Notes: generated from the letters alone by a model not told the origin. DNA of 64,000 bases from SG-bin7 sp964498095 (GCA_964498095.1 CAZCFY010000001.1:124001-188000), one strand, 5' to 3'. Positions 54,769 to 63,428 are shown, counted from the stretch's first letter. Numbers and translations are program-made.

Positions 54769-55104
54769 AAAGGGGTTCCTCCATTTTTCTCGCTTACCAA
54801 AAGACAATTCAAAATTAGGACCAGTTTTTGGGAACGAAAATTCAGGGGTTTAGAGATAAACCTTAAGAAAAACCGGCAAATTATTGCGCCATCAGATTGT
54901 ACAACTTTCAAAAATCTATAATTCAAGTGGGGGTGCAAAAATTCACTACCGCTTTAAAAATTATTCGATCGATGGAACATAATCGTTCATTTAAAGCGAA
55001 GAAATAAGCATTTCGGTGGCAAAATGGTTACCTTATTACACCAAAACGCTGGCACCCTTCGTGCTATTAGATAACTGGGAACGGTTTTATTTATGGGAGG
55101 AACA
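54769..55104. other. 336-bp intergenic control region
   Basis: No gene seen. It contains an inverted repeat GGTTTAGAGATAAACC (54847-54862, 6-bp arms) and the sigma-54-like promoter at 55050-55064. The middle is A+T-rich and could hold activator or IHF sites. Confidence 0.5.
55050..55064 (+). promoter_or_regulatory. Candidate sigma-54 promoter
   Basis: TGGCAC, then five bases, then GTGC: the GG and GC pairs are exactly 10 bp apart, as sigma-54 needs, and nine of the ten core positions match TGGCAC-N5-TTGC. It lies 40 bp before ATG 55105. No RpoN or enhancer-binding protein gene is in the window. Confidence 0.5.
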
Positions 55105-55833
55105 ATGAAAAAACTGTATATCGCACTTCTTAGCGTTTTGATGGCAGCCAGTGTTGCCCAAGCTCAACGCCGCACGATTTTTCTTCAGTTTGGAGATCAA
55201 GAGCACCAACGTATGGGCGTTCTTTATCTTAAACAAGCAATCATGCAACAGCACCGCTTTGAAAATCCAGAAAATCTGGAGCTTGAATCGGTCACTCTAG
55301 TCGCTAAATCTCAACATGGAAATGGCCAGGCTGATCTTATCGTCGGCAATTGGCGTTCGCCAACAGCACGTATTGGTGGTCGTCCCAATGACTATTGGAA
55401 TCACGGGGATTGGACCTTTGATAATGTAACGATGTACAACATGCAAAGAACTTCCATGGGCCCCTGGCAAATCGAACTACGTGGCTTTAATAAAGTTCGC
55501 CGGGTGATGCTGGTAGTGAGAGACCGCTTTGTTCCACCACCACGCCCCATACCTCAGCCACCTCGTCCAATTCCGCAGCCTCCGCGTCCTATTCCTCAAC
55601 CGCCTCCAGGACCTTCTGTCGCGGTAAGTGTTAAAGGACAAGGGTACTTCCCTGATCTTTTAACAGCGCAAGGTGTATGCGTATCCCAAGGGTATTCGCG
55701 CGCGGTTGGGTATACTCAGTGGCAGCAAGCGGGAAATAAAATTCAAGGACTACGTTCGTATAACGGTAGTGCGTTCTTTCAGTCGCACATTTGGTACGGC
55801 GGCATGGCCCTTGACATCGTAAACTGCCAATAA
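55105..55833 (+). CDS. Exported protein with Pro-rich hinge
   Basis: 242 residues from ATG 55105, which has GGGAGG 4 bp upstream; the ATG at 55093 overlaps that site. Signal MKKLYIALLSVLMAASVAQA. The N-terminal domain (~22-140) is beta-rich. A hinge of three PRPIPQP repeats (~145-172) joins it to a C-terminal domain of ~65 residues with two Cys (GVCVSQGYSR and the terminal VNCQ). It looks like a two-domain surface or periplasmic protein. It has a sigma-54-like promoter. Its TAA stop touches the family B repeat. No family is recognised. Confidence 0.75.
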   Translation: MKKLYIALLSVLMAASVAQAQRRTIFLQFGDQEHQRMGVLYLKQAIMQQHRFENPENLELESVTLVAKSQHGNGQADLIVGNWRSPTARIGGRPNDYWNHGDWTFDNVTMYNMQRTSMGPWQIELRGFNKVRRVMLVVRDRFVPPPRPIPQPPRPIPQPPRPIPQPPPGPSVAVSVKGQGYFPDLLTAQGVCVSQGYSRAVGYTQWQQAGNKIQGLRSYNGSAFFQSHIWYGGMALDIVNCQ

Positions 55834-56056
55834 GGTGCCTGACACCAAATCGAGTCCATCGTGCGTCATTAGCCGCACACTTGTCAAAAAAGGAGAGCTT
55901 AAGCTCTCCTTTTTTCTGTAAACTGTTAAAATTCCAGAATAATGGCCGATCGTAGTTGAAACTCCGGATACGCCTAAAAGCCTATATTTGCGATCAATTA
56001 ATAATGGTGGTCAATCTCCTGACGCACCATGGACTCGATTTGGTGTCAGGCACCTT
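55832..56056. mobile_element. 225-bp non-coding unit with 37-bp inverted repeats (family B)
   Basis: Ends 55832-55868 and 56020-56056 are reverse complements with one mismatch in 37. Each begins with AAGGTGCCTGACACC. The inside has no usable reading frame and contains the perfect 30-bp palindromic terminator at 55886-55915. The unit exactly fills the space between two convergent genes, touching both stop codons. It looks like a MITE- or REP-pair-type unit that depends on a transposase elsewhere. Confidence 0.8.
55886..55915. terminator. Bidirectional intrinsic terminator
   Basis: A perfect 30-bp palindrome: A6, the arm GGAGAGCTT, its complement AAGCTCTCC, then T6. On both strands it gives a 9-bp stem with a T-run, so it can stop transcripts of the gene ending at 55833 and of the dioxygenase. 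Confidence 0.85.
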
Positions 56057-57139
56057 TTAATAATTGAAGCTGAGTTTGGAGATTAGGGACTGTGGTAACT
56101 CGGGGCGAACGGATTTAGGAATAAAGAAAGTAGTTAGATTAAAGAAGTCGGTAAAGATTTTATGTTTCTCGGCGGCTTGTACGAGGTAATCGTGGCCAGA
56201 AGAACCACCGGTACCCAATTTTTTTCCAAGCATACGATGCGCCATCAAAGCGTGGCGATGGCGCCAGGTTGTAAAGTTCTCATCAATTTGCGTAAGCCCT
56301 GTTAAAAATTTAAACGGCAAGAATAAAGCGGGTTGATCGCGGTAAAGAAAAATAAATAGCGAGGCTTGAAGCGCTCTTAGAGAAATTCGAAATTGCCCCT
56401 GTTCTTGTAGCTTTCTATATTCTCCTTCATCAAAAATCGCCGAAAAAACTTTGAGGTTGGCATCGATGGCTTTAATATTTTCTTCGATCTGGGCTTTTGG
56501 CAGATAAGAATTGGCGGAGACTGTTGCTTTCTCATTTTGAAAAACGGTTTCAACCGCGGCACGGTAGCTCTTCCAGAAGTTAAATTCGTTACTTTCTAAA
56601 AATGGCGTGCGCTCAAGCCACTTTTCTACCAAAGAAAACAAACTCGGTTGACTTTCGATGTCAGAGCAAAGCCTTTTCTGTTTATCGGTTAGATAGTTTG
56701 AGTAGGGAACATTTGCTAGGCGCAACCGCTTTTTAGGGTCCAGTCCGAGTTTGGTTTCAAGCAATCGGTTCTGAAAACTTTGGAAGCCACTCGAGGGAAA
56801 TAAAAAGTCACGGAACTCTAGAAAATCCATTGGCGTCATGGTTTCCAAAATAGGAATTTGCCGCATCAATAGATCTTGAATTTGAATAATGCGGTCTACG
56901 CGCAGAACGGAGGTCGCAAGATCTGATTCATTGACGTAAGACTTTGCAAAAATAGAAATCATCGAGTCAAGCTCGGTCAAAATTTGTTTAAACCACAATT
57001 CATAGGCCTGATGCGTAATTATAAATAACATTTCATCATGAACCGGTCGGCCGAATTCTTGGCTCTTCGGATGTTGCGCGCTCAAAATTTGGTCGATATA
57101 AAGGTAGTCATGATAATGTAGCGGCGGGTATTTACTCAT
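56057..57139 (-). CDS. kynA: Tryptophan 2,3-dioxygenase
   Basis: Haem enzyme that opens tryptophan to N-formylkynurenine. Family marks: YHDYLYIDQILSAQHP, HDEMLFIITHQAYELWFKQ with the substrate-side His, and the C-terminal TWRHRHALMAHRMLGKKLG followed by GTGGSSGHDYL. At 360 residues it is longer than the ~280 of many bacterial forms and nearer eukaryotic length. ATG 57139 (MSKYPPLHYH) is chosen over TTG 57175, which would overlap the divergent gene. KynB at 53767-54420 would act next. Confidence 0.93.
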   Translation of the reverse strand: MSKYPPLHYHDYLYIDQILSAQHPKSQEFGRPVHDEMLFIITHQAYELWFKQILTELDSMISIFAKSYVNESDLATSVLRVDRIIQIQDLLMRQIPILETMTPMDFLEFRDFLFPSSGFQSFQNRLLETKLGLDPKKRLRLANVPYSNYLTDKQKRLCSDIESQPSLFSLVEKWLERTPFLESNEFNFWKSYRAAVETVFQNEKATVSANSYLPKAQIEENIKAIDANLKVFSAIFDEGEYRKLQEQGQFRISLRALQASLFIFLYRDQPALFLPFKFLTGLTQIDENFTTWRHRHALMAHRMLGKKLGTGGSSGHDYLVQAAEKHKIFTDFFNLTTFFIPKSVRPELPQSLISKLSFNY

Positions 57140-57174
57140 ATAAGTTAGGTAAGACCGTTTTAGGGGAAAGTCCA

Positions 57175-57594
57175 ATGAAAAGTTACCGTAAAGAACTCTG
57201 GTTTAATACGACAAAAAGGCGCGAGTTTATCAACATTACGGATCAGGTAAGAGGCTGTATTGAAGAGAGTAAAGTCAAAGAAGGGCTAGTACTTGTTAAT
57301 GCCATGCATATCACCGCCAGTGTTTTCATCAATGACGATGAGCGCGGACTTCATCATGACTATGAAAAATGGCTAGAAAAACTTGCACCTCATGAGCCCA
57401 TTGATCAATATCGCCACAATGATACCGGCGAGGACAACGCTGACGCTCATATTAAACGCCAGCTGATGGGACGCGAAGTTGTTTGCGCTATTACTAACGG
57501 CGATCTTGATTTTGGCACCTGGGAACAAATCTTTTACGGGGAGTTTGATGGTCGCCGCAAGAAGCGTGTTCTGATTAAAATAATAGGCGAGTAA
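57175..57594 (+). CDS. yjbQ: YjbQ family protein (UPF0047)
   Basis: 139 residues of the secondary thiamine-phosphate synthase family, a small trimeric beta-rich enzyme. Signature stretches are NAMHITASVFINDDE, LHHDYEKWLEKLAP, YRHNDTGEDNADAHIKRQLMG and DLDFGTWEQIFYGEFDGRR with the conserved His and acidic residues. The physiological role is unclear even in studied species. ATG 57175 is preceded by AGGGGA. It is divergent from the dioxygenase. Confidence 0.93.
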   Translation: MKSYRKELWFNTTKRREFINITDQVRGCIEESKVKEGLVLVNAMHITASVFINDDERGLHHDYEKWLEKLAPHEPIDQYRHNDTGEDNADAHIKRQLMGREVVCAITNGDLDFGTWEQIFYGEFDGRRKKRVLIKIIGE

Positions 57595-57631
57595 TTGACA
57601 GAGATTCCTGCCGGGAGAATATTGGCAACAA

Positions 57632-58237
57632 ATGAAGGTAAAAGACGCCATTAAAAAGAATTTTGTTATGGGCGGAATCCCTGACGACGGTGGCTACCTT
57701 GACCGCTTTTTTTTGATTAGACTCGGGGGCCTGCCATTCGTGATGTATAACTTCCCCTCCCGTGTAAAGGCTGCAAAGATTCATGATATCCATCACGTGG
57801 CCACCGGGTTTCGTACGGACTTCAAAGGAGAATGTGAAATTGGCGCGTGGGAGGTTGCCTCAGGTTGCGGATCGTACTTGGCCGCATGGATGTTAAACCT
57901 TATGGCTCTTTCCGTGGGAATTTTTATTTGGCCAAAAGCAATGTGGACCGGTTTTTTGCGGGGTCGTAACTCAAAAAACTTTTATCATATAGCTGTTCCA
58001 GAAAATATTTATGATTTTGAGATGGAAGCCATCCCCAAAATGCTAAGCTTGGACCAGCCTTTGCGCCCTTGGAGATTAGCGGATCTTTTGGCATTTATCT
58101 TTTGGGGCGCCTTTGGAGTTACGTTTCACTTAAGTCTCTTTCCGTTTTATTTGCTATTTCCTTTTCACTATGTCACTTATAAACTGCTCTTTGATAAAGA
58201 CGACCGGCTAAAAAGGTATACGTTCTTAAGGCGCTAA
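57632..58237 (+). CDS. Coq4-like protein with membrane helices
   Basis: 201 residues. The motif HDIHH-x11-E (His51, Asp52, His55, Glu67) is exactly the HDxxHx11E metal site of Coq4, the ubiquinone-biosynthesis protein now linked to ring decarboxylation and hydroxylation. Unlike typical Coq4, strongly hydrophobic segments follow (AAWMLNLMALSVGIFIW at ~87 and LLAFIFWGAFGVTFHLSLFPFYLLFPF at ~148-174), so it should be membrane-bound. Substrate unknown. No other ubiquinone gene is nearby. Confidence 0.7.
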   Translation: MKVKDAIKKNFVMGGIPDDGGYLDRFFLIRLGGLPFVMYNFPSRVKAAKIHDIHHVATGFRTDFKGECEIGAWEVASGCGSYLAAWMLNLMALSVGIFIWPKAMWTGFLRGRNSKNFYHIAVPENIYDFEMEAIPKMLSLDQPLRPWRLADLLAFIFWGAFGVTFHLSLFPFYLLFPFHYVTYKLLFDKDDRLKRYTFLRR

Positions 58238-58246
58238 GAGAAGGGT

Positions 58247-59272
58247 TTAAAGATCGCGTATAAGGCGTGCGAATTCTTTAATTTCTTCCGTGGTATTATC
58301 AAAAGAAATCATCCAGCGGCACTCAAAGGTTTTTTCGTCCCAAACATAAAAAAAGAATTTTTCTCGCAAGGGCTTTAATAATTCTTTTGGAATGATTGCA
58401 AAAACCGCGTTGGATTCTACTTTTTGGGTGACTTTAATTTTTGGTATATCTTTAACTTCTTTCTCCAAAAGTTTCGCTAAAGTTAAAATGTGTTCGGCGT
58501 TTTTCTTCCACAGGTCATCCTTAAAGAGGGCCAAAAACTGTGCGGCAACGTAACGTGACTTTGAAGGCAGCTGCATGCTTTGCTTGCGTATATATTTAAA
58601 ATCAGCACCTAGTTTTGGATTTAATATCAAAATAGCTTCACCAAACACTAACGAATTTTTAGTTCCGCCGAAAGAAACAATATCAACGCCAAGGTCAGTA
58701 GTTAGCTCTTGAAAAGAACAACCTAAACTCACGCAGGCGTTTGGCAAGCGCGCGCCGTCGACATGAACGTACATCTTGTTCTCATGGCAGATTTCGACGA
58801 TATCCCTAATTTCCCGCAATGTATAAACGGTTCCAAGCTCCGTGGGTTGGGTGATGCTGACGGCTTTTGGTTGAGTCGCATGTTGATCACCCCGGCGAAC
58901 CAGGTGTTCGCTAATTTGGGAAGCTGTTATTTTTCCGCCGCACGATGGTAATGGACTCAACTTGTAATGCCCGATAATTTCGGGTGCGCCACATTCGTCG
59001 TTATAAACATGAGAGACGTCTGAACAAAAAACACTATTAAAAGATTGAGTTAGAGTTTTTAAACTTAAAACATTTGCGGCCGTGCCATTAAAAACAAAAA
59101 AAACCTCTGTTTTTGACCCAAAGTGCCGGCGAAATTCGGCAATACAGGCTTCGCTAAATTCGTCAGTACCATAACTTGGCATATGACCAGTATTCGCGCA
59201 CGCCAGTGCGGCTAAAATTTCTGGATGCGCGCCGCAGTGATTATCACTACCAAAACCCTTTTTAATTTCCAT
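58247..59272 (-). CDS. Threonine aldolase family PLP enzyme
   Basis: 341 residues from ATG 59272 (MEIKKGFGSDNHCGAHP), 11 bp inside the end of the upstream ureohydrolase gene. Fold-type I PLP enzyme of the beta-eliminating-lyase/threonine-aldolase group: NGTAANVLSL binds phosphate, HVDGARLPNA has the ring-binding Asp, and SFGGTKNSLVFGEA has the PLP Lys. It probably cleaves threonine or allo-threonine to glycine and acetaldehyde. It is the last gene of a four-gene operon. Confidence 0.88.
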   Translation of the reverse strand: MEIKKGFGSDNHCGAHPEILAALACANTGHMPSYGTDEFSEACIAEFRRHFGSKTEVFFVFNGTAANVLSLKTLTQSFNSVFCSDVSHVYNDECGAPEIIGHYKLSPLPSCGGKITASQISEHLVRRGDQHATQPKAVSITQPTELGTVYTLREIRDIVEICHENKMYVHVDGARLPNACVSLGCSFQELTTDLGVDIVSFGGTKNSLVFGEAILILNPKLGADFKYIRKQSMQLPSKSRYVAAQFLALFKDDLWKKNAEHILTLAKLLEKEVKDIPKIKVTQKVESNAVFAIIPKELLKPLREKFFFYVWDEKTFECRWMISFDNTTEEIKEFARLIRDL

Positions 59273-60230
59273 GGGTAAACCGGTATAAAATTTCGGCGGC
59301 GAGTTTGGAAGTTTGATTTTGCACATCAAGCTCGGGCGAAACTTCGTAAATGCCCAAAGCCCTTACGTCGAGCGTCTTTAAGATAAAATCAAAAACGGGA
59401 AAAAAATCTTTCGGCGTAAATCCCGAGGGCCACGATTGGCTACACCCCGGAGCAAAAGCGGAAGAAAATCCATCTACATCAATACTTAAAAAAGTGGGGC
59501 GGCCTTTTTTAAGCCATGGTCCGAGTCGCTTCTTTACCAGCGTTAAAAAGTCTTTCTTTCCTAAAAGAAGGTCCTCGTTCCAAATAATTTTAACATTGTT
59601 TTTTTTGACCCAATCTACATAGGCGGGGTTGTTACATAATGACTGAATGCCAATTTCCGCGAAATCGAAATTTTTGTAATTCTCGATTAAGCGCCGAAAG
59701 GGTGTACCGCTATTAAGTCCGCGATCTAAAACACGGACGTCTAAGTGCGCATCGAAATTTAAAATTAAAGGTTTTTGCTTTCCTTTACCAAAAGCATCTA
59801 AGAAACCAGCGCCATCAGAAAATCCGTAATCATGACCGCCACCCAATCCTACCCAACGAAAATGCTTCTTCGATAAAACCGCATGGGCAAGCTGGCGCCC
59901 AAGGTCATGACGTTTCTCTAGATCTTCACCCAAATTAATATTCCCAAGATCACAAACCCCGGGATTATTCTTCTGGCTTATTGGCGTCATCTTATAAAAA
60001 AATGTGCGGATGGAGTCGGGGCCGTTGGCGGCGCCCAGGCGTCCGCCGTTTAACTTAATGCCCTCATCATCGGGGTAGCCGCAAATGACGACGCTATTTT
60101 TTTCTATGTGCCCTTCGAGTTCATCAAGAGAATTAAGGCCCGGTACGGCTTTAACAAAATTCCCCAAGCGTTCGTCCATTTGACGACGGGATTGAAAAAT
60201 AACATCGGCGGATAAGGGATGGGTTAACAT
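59262..60230 (-). CDS. Ureohydrolase (arginase/formimidoylglutamase family)
   Basis: 322 residues. Binuclear manganese motifs are all present: GLGGGHDYGFSDG, NFDAHLDVR and SIDVDGFSSAFAPG. The wider pattern (GYPDDEGIKLNGGRLGAANGPDSIR) is nearest to formimidoylglutamase (HutG) and related enzymes, which release formamide or urea from guanidino- or formimino-compounds. No other hut gene is present, so the substrate is open. It starts 4 bp after the M42 peptidase ends. Confidence 0.88.
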   Translation of the reverse strand: MLTHPLSADVIFQSRRQMDERLGNFVKAVPGLNSLDELEGHIEKNSVVICGYPDDEGIKLNGGRLGAANGPDSIRTFFYKMTPISQKNNPGVCDLGNINLGEDLEKRHDLGRQLAHAVLSKKHFRWVGLGGGHDYGFSDGAGFLDAFGKGKQKPLILNFDAHLDVRVLDRGLNSGTPFRRLIENYKNFDFAEIGIQSLCNNPAYVDWVKKNNVKIIWNEDLLLGKKDFLTLVKKRLGPWLKKGRPTFLSIDVDGFSSAFAPGCSQSWPSGFTPKDFFPVFDFILKTLDVRALGIYEVSPELDVQNQTSKLAAEILYRFTHGN

Positions 60231-60234
60231 CGCC

Positions 60235-61338
60235 TTAGATAGTTATTCGTTGATTCAGTAATGGCAAGAGCGTTTTATAATTCTTTTGCAGAAACGCAAA
60301 GCGCATTTTGTGGGGACTTTTTACTGGCTTTAGAAATTTTTTTGCAAAAAGAGCGCAAATTTTTCGAGCATTATCGACATCCCGTATATCGACGACTTCT
60401 GGCTTTGGGCCTTTAGGGCCTTGATTATGATAGTTTCCTAGCGGTACCGATACACCCGTGGTTTTATAGCCAAATAAATTTGCCGCAGTCGCTTCGCACG
60501 AGCCGCCATCCATAAGTCGGCGCTGAAAAGGAACTTTCGCTGCTTTCGCTGTCTCCCACAATAATATAGATAAATCGGAAGTAAAAATCGTCGACGCGTC
60601 GCCAATTCGCATCACTGGCCCCTTGCCAATTTCAGCGCCGGGTAGAGCGCGTGATGCTTCCAGTGATACAAGATTAATATTTTTAGGTAATATCTTGGAT
60701 TGCAGTAGCGACCAGCAGCCGACATAACCAACTTCCTCGGCGCGCGTGAAAATTCCAACCACATTGGATTTATGCAAATGTTTTTTCAAATCAATTAACA
60801 GCCCCAAAATGATTACGACACCGGCCAAGTCATCGGCGACGCGCGTATGCACTAGAGTCTTTTTTAAATTAACAGCCGGAAAATCAAAGGCTCCAAAGGA
60901 GCCCTCTACGCACGGGAGGGGGTGGCGGGTTTTTATTTCAAAGTCCATTCCTTCGCGTGTGTAAGTCTGATGTTTAAAGCGGCTAATGATTCCAGCCGCT
61001 TTGCAATCGGGCTGCAGGGGATGGTAGATAGCGACTTTTGCGCCCACCATTTGTTTAAAGGGAGCTCCTCCATACCAGAGCGCACGGTACCGGTTTTTTC
61101 CGAGAGATTTTTGCACATGAAAGCCGGGATGATCGGTATGAGCAATAAAACCAACACGGGCTTTTTTTAGCTGGCGAGGATTTGCGGCTCCTGCGATCAA
61201 ATTGCGGGAAGAGTCGTAAAAATACGGAACCCTATTTTGGCTTAAAATGGATTCAATTTCTTCTAAAACCCAGCCTTCAAAAAAGGGGGCTGTAGGACGG
61301 TTAAAAACCCTAGAGATAAGCTCAGTTGTACTCGGCAT
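60235..61338 (-). CDS. M42 family metallo-aminopeptidase
   Basis: 367 residues, cytoplasmic. Ligand motifs of M42/M28-clan enzymes: GFIAHTDHPGF, HTRVADDLAGVVI (bridging Asp), FTRAEEVGYVGC (catalytic Glu pair), LEASRALPG and NYHNQGPKG with the last His. M42 enzymes are large tetrahedral peptidases that finish peptide breakdown. Its start overlaps the upstream exported-protein gene by 17 bp. With its two downstream genes it makes a peptide-to-amino-acid catabolic set. Confidence 0.88.
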   Translation of the reverse strand: MPSTTELISRVFNRPTAPFFEGWVLEEIESILSQNRVPYFYDSSRNLIAGAANPRQLKKARVGFIAHTDHPGFHVQKSLGKNRYRALWYGGAPFKQMVGAKVAIYHPLQPDCKAAGIISRFKHQTYTREGMDFEIKTRHPLPCVEGSFGAFDFPAVNLKKTLVHTRVADDLAGVVIILGLLIDLKKHLHKSNVVGIFTRAEEVGYVGCWSLLQSKILPKNINLVSLEASRALPGAEIGKGPVMRIGDASTIFTSDLSILLWETAKAAKVPFQRRLMDGGSCEATAANLFGYKTTGVSVPLGNYHNQGPKGPKPEVVDIRDVDNARKICALFAKKFLKPVKSPHKMRFAFLQKNYKTLLPLLNQRITI

Positions 61339-61939
61339 TGCGGATGGAGGGAACTTTTTGTAGCGTAATTGTTTTAATTACTCTTCCAGTTTCGCTGTCA
61401 AAAAAGTTTATTGTCATAGTATGATCTAAAAGTACAAGACGGCCCAGCTTGCCCGAACCTTGATTACTCAAAAAAATGGACCACGTACTGCCAACACTGG
61501 GCGCAATGCGATAACTTAATGTTGGAACATTTTCGTTGTAGCGCGGTTTTTTTGGACGGTAAAAAACGTCGGTAGGTTTTCCTTGATGAAATTTAAGGGC
61601 CGTAAAACTTGCAAATTCCACAAGCTTTCGGTCGCTTGTTTTCCAGAAACCTAACAATCTTTGTAAGCCAACCCAATCGATGGATTGGATAACCGCTTTT
61701 CGTTGAGCGGGGCTGATGTAGCCTTCAAAGGCAATAAAATCTCCAGATCTTAGGCGTGCAAGACCCGAGGAAACATCGATATTTGCCGATTGAATTTCGA
61801 AGACCGCACCTGCTTCCTGGCGTAGCAAAATTCCCTCGTTGGTTACTTGGATGTAACCAAAAATAGGGCTCGCATTTGCTATATGAGTCGAAACCATTGA
61901 GGTAACCAAAGTTACCGAGCCAAGAATTATAGAAAACAT
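61322..61939 (-). CDS. Exported protein of unknown function
   Basis: 205 residues. N-terminal hydrophobic signal (MFSIILGSVTLVTSMVSTHIANA), then a beta-rich first domain with GDFIAFEGYISPAQRKAV, resembling an OB- or SH3-like fold, and a second domain ending near VIKTITLQKVP. It is first in the operon with the M42 peptidase (17-bp overlap) and divergent from the SRPBCC gene. No family is recognised. Confidence 0.65.
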   Translation of the reverse strand: MFSIILGSVTLVTSMVSTHIANASPIFGYIQVTNEGILLRQEAGAVFEIQSANIDVSSGLARLRSGDFIAFEGYISPAQRKAVIQSIDWVGLQRLLGFWKTSDRKLVEFASFTALKFHQGKPTDVFYRPKKPRYNENVPTLSYRIAPSVGSTWSIFLSNQGSGKLGRLVLLDHTMTINFFDSETGRVIKTITLQKVPSIRNAEYN

Positions 61940-62028
61940 ATGCAGCTGTATTATTGAACTTTACTTGCCACGTCAAAAAAAAGTATTTAGAATTAAAAAT
62001 TAGCGCATCGCAAAATGTAGGGATTTCT

Positions 62029-62493
62029 ATGGCTTATTTGCAAAAATCGACAGTGATTAACGGAACAATTCAGAGTGTATATAGCAAACATGCTACCTTA
62101 TCTAGCATACGACAAATACTAAGTGGCATACTTGATATTGAACTTTTAGGTCAGCCCCCAGAGGTGTTGTTTAAGGGTCAAGAAATTGATCTTTACTTAG
62201 GGTTTAAAGGGATTAGCCGCCGGTGTTTACTACGCATCGAAGACGTGGTTGAGAATGAACGCATTGAACTCCGTCAGGTGAAGGGCCTATTTAAATCGTT
62301 TCGCCTGATCATTCAGTTTAGCGATCATGGTGGCAATTCCACCTTAGTTACAGATTTAGCCGATTATCGCTTGCCATTAGGATTAGTGGGGCATCTGGTC
62401 GATGACTTATTTTTAAAAGAAGAAATCGAAAAACTCATTGATACGCGCCACCACAAACTCATGAAGTTATTTGAAGCCGACCTCAGCGCTTAA
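62029..62493 (+). CDS. SRPBCC (START-like) domain protein
   Basis: 154 residues from ATG 62029 with AGGGA 7 bp upstream; a longer frame to 61954 has no better start. The pattern of the SRPBCC helix-grip fold is clear: EVLFKGQEIDLYLGFKG, IQFSDHGGNSTLVTDLADYRLPLGLVGHLVDD and a long C-terminal helix IEKLIDTRHHKLMKLFE. Such proteins bind hydrophobic ligands; the ligand is unknown. Its stop overlaps the convergent HD-GYP-like gene by 4 bp. Confidence 0.8.
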   Translation: MAYLQKSTVINGTIQSVYSKHATLSSIRQILSGILDIELLGQPPEVLFKGQEIDLYLGFKGISRRCLLRIEDVVENERIELRQVKGLFKSFRLIIQFSDHGGNSTLVTDLADYRLPLGLVGHLVDDLFLKEEIEKLIDTRHHKLMKLFEADLSA

Positions 62494-63428
62494 CCGCTAT
62501 AAGCGTCAGTCACAATTTTCTGTAAAATTTGAATATGATTTAAGGGATGGCGGCCCATTTGTTCGATGGTAAGTTTTTTTATCGCTTCTTTAGGTGCCAC
62601 GCGCTCAAACGTTATTATCCGATCAAGGGCATTGGCGGAACTGACAATAACAGACAAGGGGTCAACTTGATTTTCATGAAGTTTGCGGGGAAAACCCGAC
62701 TGATTAATGCACTCTTCATGTTCCAAAATAATATTAATCACTGTACGGTCAAAGTGCTTTAAATCTTTAACTGCGGTGGCGCCAATCATCGGGTGCTCCT
62801 GATAGGTTTTGAGTTCTTCGGGAGTAAATTCAGTCAGCGGCCGATTAATTTTAATATCACTTTTCATATGGGCGAAGTCGTGAAGTAAAGCGCCGAGCGA
62901 AAGTAATTGCGTTTGCTTGGGATCAGTAATTCCCAGCGACTTTGCAAGAGCGACAGAGTAAGTAGATACGGTCACGCCGTGATGGCCAATATTTTGATCC
63001 GTGTTTTCTATCTGTAAAACCGATTTTAAACCTTTATCTTCTTTGAGTAAAAACTCGACGTATTTAGCGGCGCCATCTTTGGCTTGCTTGTAACTGACTT
63101 CGTCTTCGGGGCGCTCCATGACTTCTTCGGCGGCGGCCTGTTGAATACCCTGAACAATTTGGCCACGGTCTTCAATGGACTTCGGCGACTTGGAGTCATA
63201 TGCGAGATTTAAATTCGTGTCGATATAAGTGCGGTAATTCTTTTCGTCACTTTGCAAGATGTAAATCTTGCGTACTTTCTTTTCTTTTAATCGCATCAGA
63301 CGGGTACCTTCAAAACTATCGCCTCGACGAAGGTAAAGAATTTGTTTGTCATTGATCTGCACGTAGGCATCGAAGTTTATTTTTTGGTCGCCTCTGAGAG
63401 TACTCACTCGAATCGGCAGATATTCCAT
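62490..63428 (-). CDS. Degenerate HD-GYP domain protein
   Basis: 312 residues. A small N-terminal beta domain (~1-70) precedes an HD domain with His150, His183-Asp184 (LLHDFAHMK), His212 (EHPMIGA), His237 (EHEEC) and Asp269 (SANALD). The GYP signature reads NQSGFP and the usual HDIGK reads HDFAH, with the HHExxDG spacing altered by one residue. The metal site may be intact but c-di-GMP hydrolysis is doubtful; it could be a c-di-GMP receptor or act on another target. It is divergent (36 bp) from the Hpt-like gene. Confidence 0.85.
   Translation of the reverse strand: MEYLPIRVSTLRGDQKINFDAYVQINDKQILYLRRGDSFEGTRLMRLKEKKVRKIYILQSDEKNYRTYIDTNLNLAYDSKSPKSIEDRGQIVQGIQQAAAEEVMERPEDEVSYKQAKDGAAKYVEFLLKEDKGLKSVLQIENTDQNIGHHGVTVSTYSVALAKSLGITDPKQTQLLSLGALLHDFAHMKSDIKINRPLTEFTPEELKTYQEHPMIGATAVKDLKHFDRTVINIILEHEECINQSGFPRKLHENQVDPLSVIVSSANALDRIITFERVAPKEAIKKLTIEQMGRHPLNHIQILQKIVTDAYSG

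Noticed and set aside
55093..55104. Upstream in-frame ATG of the Pro-hinged protein
   Set aside because: It overlaps the GGGAGG ribosome binding site that serves ATG 55105.
55545..55611. Tandem repeats in the Pro-rich hinge considered as a CRISPR or minisatellite
   Set aside because: They are three 7-codon coding repeats with differing synonymous codons; there are no spacers.
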